DNA from: Manduca sexta
Lineage: Eukaryota > Arthropoda > Insecta > Lepidoptera > Sphingidae
Assembly (NCBI RefSeq): GCF_014839805.1
Contig: NC_051115.1
Location: forward strand, 5,082,600-5,146,599
Reading direction: 5' to 3'
DNA length: 64,000 nt
Position numbers and translations under genes: made by a program. Under the pieces are notes generated by a model. That model saw only the letters and a program-made list of their open reading frames with translations, did no database searches and was not told where the DNA came from. Position 1 is the stretch's first letter. Each line of letters starts with the position of its first letter. Positions 57,501-64,000 of this stretch are shown piece by piece.

Positions 57501-58898
57501 ACCACTGCCCTGAAGAAAGTCGAAGACAGGAGTGCTTGGAAACAGCTCATCATCGACTCTGTCAAGATGTTTCCAGACGAACACAACCTAGAGTATACTA
57601 GAATATGATCAAGAAGAATATATTCTTTAATTTCATTATCATCATCAACATTTCAGCCAGGAATAATCCACTGCTGGACATAGGCCTCCCATATTGAGCG
57701 CCACAGGGACCGGTTCCGGGTCACCCTCATCCATCAGACTCCGTCGACCCTCACCAGGTTGTGAGTCCACCTCGAGGGGGCCTGCCTATGCTGCGACACC
57801 GGTTCTTGGCCGCCAATCCAGAACTTTTCCACCACAATGGCCATCAGTTCCACGAGCTTTGTGCCCAGCCCACTGCCACTTGAGTTTCACAACTTTATCA
57901 TTTATTAAAATAAAATATTGAAAAATTTTAACTCAAAAAAGGATGCAAAATATGGATTTATAATATCCATGAACTATACAGATTTATGAATTATATCCCA
58001 AGTTAATAAATGTGAGGAACTTTGCTCCTAATGAACTTCTCTTAACTCAGATAGCGAGTACCATACAAGGTGTTAAAACCCGCCAAAGTGGCCCACGTAA
58101 GTGTCGCGTTCCGGGATCAGTCTGTATATCCGATTCCAACAGGCATAATTGTGTCGACTGAGGGGTAATCATCTCTCGTCAGTCGACATTCTATTGGACC
58201 ACACTCCACTTACCATGAGGTGCAGAGGGGAGTCTTTGCCATGCTCGTATAAAAAACAATATTTTCCTTTACTACACATATTTTACACACTTATGAAATT
58301 AAATACATCTAGTATAAAGCCAAAATTAAAAATGTTTGAGGCCGAGATTTTGGGACCTTTGTTTTTTAGACCCACCTTTGATCCAGGAAGAGGAAGGCAG
58401 AGGCAAAACGAATGCAGCCTCCTTTCGCTATTTCTATATTGTTAATATATGTAATATTATAATATATATTATAGGGGCCGAACATATTTATTTATTTATT
58501 AACACTTTGTACACATGGTATACAGGCGGACTTAATGCCATGGGCATTCTCTCCCAGTCAACCTTGGGGTGATGTAGAGAGGACGGAGGTAGGTGTATAA
58601 TAAAAGAAGAAATAAGATTAATTTATACTTTAACATATCTGTTTTGGATCGCAATTTAATTTTACCTGGCTAATATTTCCTGGATAATGTTGAAAACCGT
58701 TGAAAAATCAGCGCAAACCAAAAATAAATATAATAGTAACTAAAATAACACTACCTCAACATCAGTTAGCCGGAAGAAGTCCTCCGCTAGACCCCATTCG
58801 TACATATTTTTCATTGGATTTGCGTATGTCAAACAGCCGCGGCAAACGAGCGCGAATTCCGACATCGGCGACTGTATTTTCTCACTAGAAGTCGACAT
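53458..58898 (-). CDS. ZAD zinc-finger protein with TQT ladder (ASCIZ/ATMIN-like)
   Basis: Three exons, all phase 0, give 457 residues. Residues 15-90 form a ZAD (CRGC, then CAAC), an arthropod domain that binds zinc and pairs proteins. Four zinc fingers follow: C131/C135/H148/H153, C167/C172/H193/H198, C205/C208/H221/C225 and C231/C234/H247/H252. Residues 290-457 are polar with TQT at 293, 329, 361, 392, 426 and 448 plus TQS at 382. ASCIZ (ATMIN) has four N-terminal fingers and a ladder of TQT motifs that bind dynein light chain LC8, and it activates the LC8 gene in flies and mammals; the layout here fits that role as a nuclear factor with LC8 feedback. Orthology is inferred from architecture and finger spacing. 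I am not sure whether a ZAD is usual in insect ASCIZ. Confidence 0.82.
54603..54868 (+). repeat. family B repeat, near full length
   Basis: 'gtggtctctcatatgtgaat' to 'ggcaagctcgtctcgtcatt', in intron 2 of gene 2 about 40 bp from the exon 3 acceptor. Confidence 0.68.
55104..55560 (+). repeat. family B repeat split by family C
   Basis: The 5' part, 'ggtggtctctcgtataagta', runs to 'ggacattatgagact'. The 3' part resumes at 'tcttatggcgagcgcagtgg'. Family C lies between. Confidence 0.65.
55223..55450 (+). repeat. family C repeat nested in family B
   Basis: 'cggatagcgaccgtacacaa' through the hairpin to 'cagtgccgtataaaaaa'. B sequence on both sides shows that C inserted second. Confidence 0.68.
55612..55734 (-). 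CDS. gene 2 exon 2: second half of the ZAD
   Basis: Acceptor ctttgtactccag and donor AAG|gtatat, 41 codons in phase 0. It reads GGRDEGISELLCAACEETLR then VCKSFRLQCLESDMLLR. CAAC is the second zinc-binding Cys pair of the ZAD, followed by its long helix. Confidence 0.9.
55792..56112 (-). repeat. SINE family A, full length
   Basis: 'ccagccctgtattatatact' to 'ccaactaggctatcgtcact'. It starts 57 bp upstream of exon 2 of gene 2. Confidence 0.8.
56220..56755 (+). repeat. repeat preserving the hAT empty site
   Basis: 'gtctggaatttgtatccg' and 'atcatgggacggaaaatac' match 12.85-12.99 kb, and 'cccttcgggaataaatgc' matches 13.57 kb. CTCTGCAT occurs once at 56381-56388. The right part carries the family I core 'ctatgacgtcacactgcg'. 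Confidence 0.72.
56756..57245 (+). mobile_element. family H MITE carrying a SINE
   Basis: 'acatcatactttcaatcaga' and 'gcactaaactacataaaata' belong to H on each side of the SINE. The right terminus is 'tagtattaccctgtata'. The left terminus is lost. Confidence 0.65.
56870..57089 (+). repeat. SINE family A nested in family H
   Basis: AAGCACTGTATT (56858-56869) and AAGCACTATATT (57090-57101) are the target duplication with one change. The SINE has an internal deletion. Confidence 0.85.
57265..57605 (+). pseudogene. LINE ORF 3' remnant
   Basis: Conceptual reading in a broken frame resembles YFGHIARRQPDNFDKL, then GKVDGRRP and KKVEDRSAWKQLIIDSV, the C-terminal end typical of insect LINE ORFs. Stops and shifts interrupt it. 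Confidence 0.65.
57618..57905 (-). pseudogene. second LINE ORF 3' remnant, opposite strand
   Basis: The minus strand reads VKLKWQWAGHKARGTDG, the KLKWQWAGHVAR-like motif of LINE ORF ends (RTE-like), followed by stops and 'atgatgatgatg' tail sequence. Confidence 0.65.
58048..58250 (+). repeat. family C repeat, near full length
   Basis: 'gttaaaacccgccaaagtgg' through hairpin GTCGACTGA / TCAGTCGAC to 'gccatgctcgtataaaaaa'. Confidence 0.68.
58485..58610 (-). repeat. family P LINE 3' tail
   Basis: 'aggcggacttaatgccatgg' and 'tggggtgatgtagagagga', adjoining a TTTA tract. It lies 145 bp downstream of the gene 2 exon 1 donor. Confidence 0.5.
58755..58898 (-). CDS. gene 2 exon 1: start and first half of the ZAD
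   Basis: ATG at 58896-58898, donor GAG|gtagtg, 48 codons. It reads MSTSSEKIQSPMSEFALVCR, GCLTYANPMKNMY, then EWGLAEDFFRLTDVE. CRGCL is the classical first Cys pair of a ZAD. Another in-frame Met at codon 12 is possible but would leave little before the domain. Confidence 0.92.
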
Positions 58899-60395
58899 TT
58901 TTATTTAATTTGCACTAGATTCACTTAGATTTTTGTTTGTGATTCTTTTCTTAACAATTCCTTTGATAATTTTCTAGATATTGGATTGCTTCGATTTGTT
59001 ATTATTGTTATCGGATGTTTTGATGTAAACGCCAAGGTTATCAGACCATGCAGCCTTGTAAATTAATTTACGTGTGTTGTTTATGATTATTTAAAATTGA
59101 AAGAGTCAAAAGTAATTATAACTTCAATTAAAATTCTTATACATAGATTTGTATCTACAAAAACCAGTGAGCGTATTATGTTCTCCGATTGGTTACACAA
59201 AAATGTATGCAAATATCGCATTATAAACTGACATACTTACGAAAAATGAAACGTTCTACAAATGCTACGTTCATTTTATGATTTAAATGTCATTATATTT
59301 TTACCTAAAATACTTTTAGATATCTACTGTTTAGAATCACCGAATAACTTTGTTATACTTGAATCATGATACGATATGTATATCAAAAGTTATCAATGTA
59401 TCCTACGGTTTATGTCTCGCAAAAATAATGGCTGTTATTGCAATGTTTCGAAAAAAGAACATCGATCAATCAAATTAGACATTTTTGGCTCAGCTAAATT
59501 TACAAGAGTATGATCGTCTCACAATAAGGTAAATAACAATTAATTTATCCAATTTTTTATTCCAGTAAATAAATAAAAACATAAAACACCCACACCGCAA
59601 TGAAGTTGTGTATTTTCGTGAACGTGGCCATAACCGCGCGTTGTTCAACATGGTCGCCATTTGCGCCACGAAATCGGACGCGTATTGTGTGGTGTCCTCG
59701 CAAATTCTAGGTTATAGTGGCAAATTAACCATTTTATAGTGTTGTATGCGTTCGAAACGTTTTAAAAACCTTGTAAAGACTGTTTTGTGTTCATAAATTA
59801 CGGCATGTTCGTACTATGAGTGAGTATTTAGTGTTTTTTTTTATATTACGTATGTACCCAGTACACGTGCAAAGGAAGTGTATTAATTTTTTCACGGTTT
59901 AAAAAATAATTCATGCTATCAAAAGATAATTATTTCGCGTTGTCGCGTGTAATTAAATTTGGCGCGAGATAAGTGTTGATTATTAATAAATGTCGGTCAT
60001 TTATTTATTTTTGTTATTGGGTTGATCTATTTTTGGCTCGAGATTCACTATTCTATATTACGATAACACATATATATTTTTTCTTTATTTACGCGACGCG
60101 CACGTGTCGTAAACAAGTTTATGGAAAGTTTCGATTTGTTAGAAAGTGATATTTGTTAAAAACCGGGCCGCCTTTCATTTGTTGACGTATCGTTTCATAA
60201 CATTCGATGCGTTTGCGTCGACAGTCTGCGAATAAGATCCGTGACCATTATCTTGTTTATTTTTTTTAAAGTTTTCGATGCAAGTTGACATTGGACCTTA
60301 CAGCCAGAGGTTTTATTTGATCAATATAAACTTTTTTTTATCTTCCATATTGTATACTCCTATGTGGTACATTAACATTTTTTTTTACATTTCAG
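58899..60395. promoter_or_regulatory. shared upstream region of genes 2 and 3
   Basis: About 0.8 kb free of repeats separates the gene 2 start from a GC-richer block at 59.60-59.72 kb. That block has 'ttcaacatggtcgccatttg', whose reverse contains AAATGGCGACC, a YY1/Pho-like site. A first non-coding exon of gene 3 probably ends at 59819 (ATGA|GTGAGT). Confidence 0.45.
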
Positions 60396-60705
60396 CTGTA
60401 AAGAACACCAGAAATGAATATAGAAACCACAAACAAAACAAAAGACATTGATTACCTTATGATAACAGTGCCTATAGTAAATTTTAAAAGTATAAACTCT
60501 ACACATCTGTGAGACAACCTGTTCTAAATTTGAATAGTAATTTCTTTTTTAAGCGTAACAAACCCAACGGCCAGTATTTTTATTTTATTTTATAATTTTA
60601 TAAATGGCCAGTATTTTGTAATTGTTAAAGGTGTTTATTAATGGTTATTTAGTGTTGACAATATAAGTGAAATTAAAAATAAATAAAATTTAAAGTGTTA
60701 TAAGA
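60396..60705 (+). other. gene 3 leader exon (5' UTR part)
   Basis: Acceptor tttttttacatttcag at 60395. The leader before the main ATG is AT-rich and has several upstream ATGs. Confidence 0.55.
60414..60512 (+). other. upstream ORF, 32 codons
   Basis: ATG to TGA, starting MNIETTNKTKDIDYLMITVP, all before the main start. If translated it would lower initiation at 60706. No family match is seen. Confidence 0.4.
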
Positions 60706-60774
60706 ATGAAAATTCCCGAGACTTCGGCTAACGTTGGGGCTTACTACGGCAACGAGGAGAATGGACAGTGGCAG
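60706..60774 (+). CDS. gene 3 first coding exon
   Basis: ATG in 'ataagaatgaaa' (A at -3), reading MKIPETSANVGAYYGNEENG then QWQ, donor CAG|gtaata, phase 0. The frame joins the next exon cleanly. Product not recognised. Confidence 0.7.
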
Positions 60775-61319
60775 GTAATATTCTTTCTATAAATAATATA
60801 TTATGCATCCAATTTGTTCACCTATTTTTGCTGACAATAAAATATCCAAACATATTTCTCATAACTCCAAAAGGCTGCAGAAGAATCCTTTTGAGGACAA
60901 AAAATATATAAAATCTGACAATCTAGTAAAAATTGCAAATTAATAATTTTCATTACAATATTCACACTACAATAATAATTGGATATAATTTTGTTAGAAC
61001 AAAATTTGAACAATGATTTTTCATGTTAACTCAGATGTTAGATATTGAAATAAAACTACTTTGCGGATCATATAAAAATGCAATAAAATCCGCAACATCG
61101 TTTTATTTCAAAATTTGTAGAATTAAATTTGTATTCGTATCTACTTTTGATAGTTCAAATTAGTGCAGTCAAGTAAAAGGACCCATTCAATATAAATAAA
61201 AAGATAACATATTGTCAAACCTTTTTCCTCTGCCCTATCTTAAATATGAACTATAAACATCTGATGAAGTCAATTTATTTATTAAGTATATTTCTTTATT
61301 ACTACATTGAGAGATATTA

Positions 61320-61505
61320 TACATTCATTTTGACATTGCATTACTAAATAAAACCACATACTGATCTTGAAACTAACACTACAATAAGTTACTTGAACCG
61401 TAGATGTAAAGGGAAAAGTGTAAGTTTCGAACAAAATAAATGTTAATAAAAAGTTATTTTTATTTTATGTTCCCTAGTGCCACTACTAGTACTTTAAGAT
61501 AACAT
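61320..61505 (+). mobile_element. family H MITE, left part
   Basis: 'cattttgacattgcattact' and 'gttacttgaaccgtagatgt', broken before the right terminus by the next Helitron. Confidence 0.6.
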
Positions 61506-61509
61506 ATAA

Positions 61510-62033
61510 TCTAAATATATGTAACTCAAAGGTGACTGACTGACATAGTGATCAATTAATGCACAGCCCAAACCACGAAATTTGGCATGCAGGTAGATGT
61601 TATGATGTAGGTATCTGCTAAGAAAGGATTTTGATTATTTCTGCCTCCAAAGGGGTAAAATAGGGGAAGAAAATTTGATGAAACTTTGTCAGTTTTAAAC
61701 CGATCGGGCTGAGACTTTGCATGCATAAAGATACTATAACATAGGCATCCCCTAAGAAAGGATTTTGATAAATTCCACCTCTAAGGGGATAAATTAGGGG
61801 ATGAAAGTTTGTATAAATCTTAGATTTTCGACTGATTGAACTGAAATTAAAGATTGGAGATACTATGATGAAGCAATCGCTTTAATATGATTTTGATAAA
61901 TTCAACCCCCATGGGGATTAAATTAGTTTGAACCTATCAGTACCGGGAAAATATGTAGCAAGACTTTTATCATACAGTGGACTTTTATCCTGGAAAACTC
62001 CTTCACGCGGGCGAAGCCGCGAGCAAAAGCTAG
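61510..62033 (+). mobile_element. non-autonomous Helitron
   Basis: TCTAAATATATGTAACTCAA after A, then hairpin CGCGGGCGAAGCCGCGAGC and CTAG before T. An internal block ('aagaaaggattttgat') is repeated twice. Confidence 0.78.
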
Positions 62034-62571
62034 TTTCATATAAGACGCTGATCCGTAATTTTCTCAATAACTCTGTTAAGTTAAATTATGTTTAGCAAAT
62101 TCAGTAAATTTCTGTATACATTTTATAAATTAATATTTCATATCTAGTAATTTTTCAGTAGTTAAGTAGCACTTTCTCTTTTCCTTTATAATTATTACTT
62201 AGTTATATATCACCTACACTTGTATAAATTTATTGTGAAACAAAAGTTTTGGATCATAATTATGTTAAGAAACCTCATTTATAGTAATAAGGATGTATTA
62301 TGAAACAACTCTAAAAAAATCAATTAATATAAACATCTGCTTATACTTAATTGAGTTATATAAATAATAATTTTATGGAAACTAAATTGTACTTTACAGT
62401 GCTTGATATAGGGATGGATATCCTACTACTGGCTTAATCAATGTGTAATTTTGAAAAACAATTCTGTTATGTAAATGTTAATCTGGGGAAGTCCCTTATC
62501 ACATGTATGAGTAGATTTAAAGAATTAAGTGTAAAATAGTGACTACATCTTATCCCAATATTGCTGGTGGT

Positions 62572-62800
62572 AGGATATATTTTATATCCGCCCGGATAGC
62601 GACCGTACACAAGGTGTTAAAACCCGTCATAGTGGCCCACGTACGTGTCGCTGTCGCGATCCGGGATCAGCCTGTGTATATCCGGCTCCAACATAATTGT
62701 GTCGACTGAGGGATAATCATTTCACGTCAGTCGACATTCTATTGGACCAAACTTACCATCAGGTGCAGTGGGGTCACATGGCCGTGCCCGAAAAAAAAAT
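62572..62800 (+). repeat. family C repeat, full length
   Basis: Head 'ggtggtaggatatattttat', middle 'acccgtcatagtggcccacg', hairpin, tail 'ccatcaggtgcagtggggtc'. A good reference copy. Confidence 0.75.
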
Positions 62801-62837
62801 ATGGTATTTATTATTTTATGTAACTAATGATTAGGAT

Positions 62838-63098
62838 TAGGTGGATTAGGCCTCAGTCCACCACGCTGGTCTAATGCGGATTGGCAGACTTCACACACCA
62901 TCCAAATTCCTATAGAGAACTTCTCAGGTATGCAAGTTTCCTCACGAAGTTTTCCTTCACCATTAAAGCAAGCGATAATTCACAAAGAATACATACAAAA
63001 CTTTAGAAAAGTCAGAGATGCGTGCCCTTGGGATTTGAACCTGCGGACATTCGTCTCGGCAGTCCGTTCCACAACCAACTAGGCTATCGCCGAGTATG
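62838..63098 (-). repeat. SINE family A
   Basis: 'ggattaggcctcagtccacc' to 'ccaactaggctatcgccgag', ending 60 bp before the next exon of gene 3. Confidence 0.78.
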
Positions 63099-63160
63099 TA
63101 TATGATAACGTTATGACATAAGCAGGACCATTATGTGACGAGTCTCTTGTGATCTTGCAG

Positions 63161-63275
63161 CCCAACGGCGTGATCATCGACAGTGGAGTAGGTGGCGGCG
63201 TGGTGGGCAGCGGTGATGCCGGCGTGCACCGTCCGCCCGTGTACCCCGTGCACCTACCCAGAGCTCAGGTTCCAG
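63161..63275 (+). CDS. gene 3 second coding exon; gene continues beyond the window
   Basis: Acceptor gtgatcttgcag. It reads PNGVIIDSGVGGGVVGSG then HRPPVYPVHLPRAQVP, glycine- and proline-rich and probably disordered. Two donors are possible: CAG|gttcca at 63268 (phase 0) or CAG|gtcagt at 63275 (phase 1, the stronger consensus). The GC-rich third positions contrast with the introns and support real coding. Confidence 0.72.
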
Positions 63276-63317
63276 GTCAGTATTTATCTTCAGACCATAG
63301 ATTTCTACCATTTTTAC

Positions 63318-63612
63318 TGGTGGCAGGTCTCTCATATGTGAGAGTCTGCCTGGGCAGGTACCACTGCTATGTCTATCTCTGTCAAGCAGTGTGTAGTCAC
63401 TGTTGTGTTCCGGTTTGAAGGACATTGTAGCCAGTGTAACTACTGGACATATGACTTAACATCTCATGTCTCAGGATGGCGAGCGCAGTGGAATACCAAA
63501 TAATACTTTGTAATTCAAGGTGTTGGTGTTACTACTGTTTATGGGCGGTCGTATCGCTTACCATCAGGCGAACGGCAAGCTTGTCTCGTCATTAAAAGCA
63601 ATAAAGAAAAAC
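63318..63612 (+). repeat. family B repeat, full length
   Basis: 'ggtggcaggtctctcatatg' to 'ggcaagcttgtctcgtcatt', an almost complete reference copy. Confidence 0.75.
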
Positions 63613-63626
63613 AGATAAAGGGAGAA

Positions 63627-63712
63627 ACGCGTCGCGATTCTCACCGGTGAGGACGATGAAAGCCCTAACCTAGCTAACCTACCAGCCTTTCACTAACTAC
63701 CTAAACTATGAT
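63627..63712 (-). repeat. family G repeat, head only
   Basis: 'cctcaccgg'-type head in reverse: 'gcgtcgcgattctcaccggt' and 'cctagctaacctaccagcct'. Confidence 0.6.
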
Positions 63713-63721
63713 GATGAGTAC

Positions 63722-64000
63722 ATATACAGGGTCATTTTGACATTGCGTTAATAAATGAAACCATATACTTATCTACTTGGAAATAACACTTCATAATAAG
63801 TTACTTGAGCCTTAAATGTAGAATAAAATAGTGAAGTTTCGAACAAAATAAATATTAATAAAATGTAATTTTAATTTTATACGCCCTAATGTTACTACTA
63901 CTACTCTAAGAGAATTCGTCGCGGCGACAACATAGTTTCAGTCAAAATACACTCACACACACGCCATATTAGCATTAAACTACAAAATGATATAAAAATC
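63722..64000 (+). mobile_element. family H MITE, cut by the window edge
   Basis: TATACAGGGTCATTTTGACA terminus, then 'gttacttgagccttaaatgt' and 'acacacacgccatattagca'. Confidence 0.68.

Overview
The window looks like a stretch of a lepidopteran (moth or butterfly) genome. It is AT-rich, its genes are split into short exons with canonical GT..AG introns, and the introns are packed with tRNA-derived SINEs, short CTAG-ended Helitrons, hairpin-bearing non-autonomous repeats and MITEs of kinds common in Lepidoptera. The assignment rests on repeat style and gene structure, not on a database match. Nothing prokaryotic is present.

Gene 1 (minus strand, 45312 down to 2250) is a multi-exon SLC16-type monocarboxylate transporter (MCT). 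I rebuilt 17 coding exons by splice phase. They give about 660 residues: a long polar N-terminus, the DGGYGW signature at the first membrane segment, a YFDKHR signature, a polar central loop and a DLCGR motif. Fifteen of sixteen junctions keep phase; exon 11 to exon 12 does not. Most of 1-45 kb is introns and 3' flank of this gene filled with repeats, including a 13 kb first coding intron and a 10.6 kb intron between exons 5 and 6.

From 45.8 to 48.0 kb there is a Helitron interrupted by a 5'-truncated non-LTR retrotransposon whose reverse transcriptase and RNase H frame is still open. From 48 to 53 kb I see no gene: it holds a GC-rich E-box repeat, a long-hairpin element, a MITE and older repeats.

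Gene 2 (minus strand, 58898 to 53458) has three phase-0 exons encoding 457 residues: a ZAD domain, four zinc fingers and a C-terminal ladder of six TQT motifs plus one TQS. The finger-plus-TQT layout is that of ASCIZ/ATMIN, the transcription factor that controls and binds dynein light chain LC8; here it carries an N-terminal ZAD.

Gene 3 (plus strand, from about 59.6 kb) starts divergently from gene 2. A probable non-coding first exon, a leader exon with a 32-codon upstream ORF and two coding exons are visible; the gene runs off the right edge and I do not recognise it.

The strongest findings are nested insertions that can be proved inside the window from target-site duplications and paralogous empty sites, two near-full-length fold-back elements, a 1.1 kb field of TTTCATTGCCGTG motifs, a duplicated splice donor at the first MCT coding exon, and the ZAD-plus-ASCIZ architecture.
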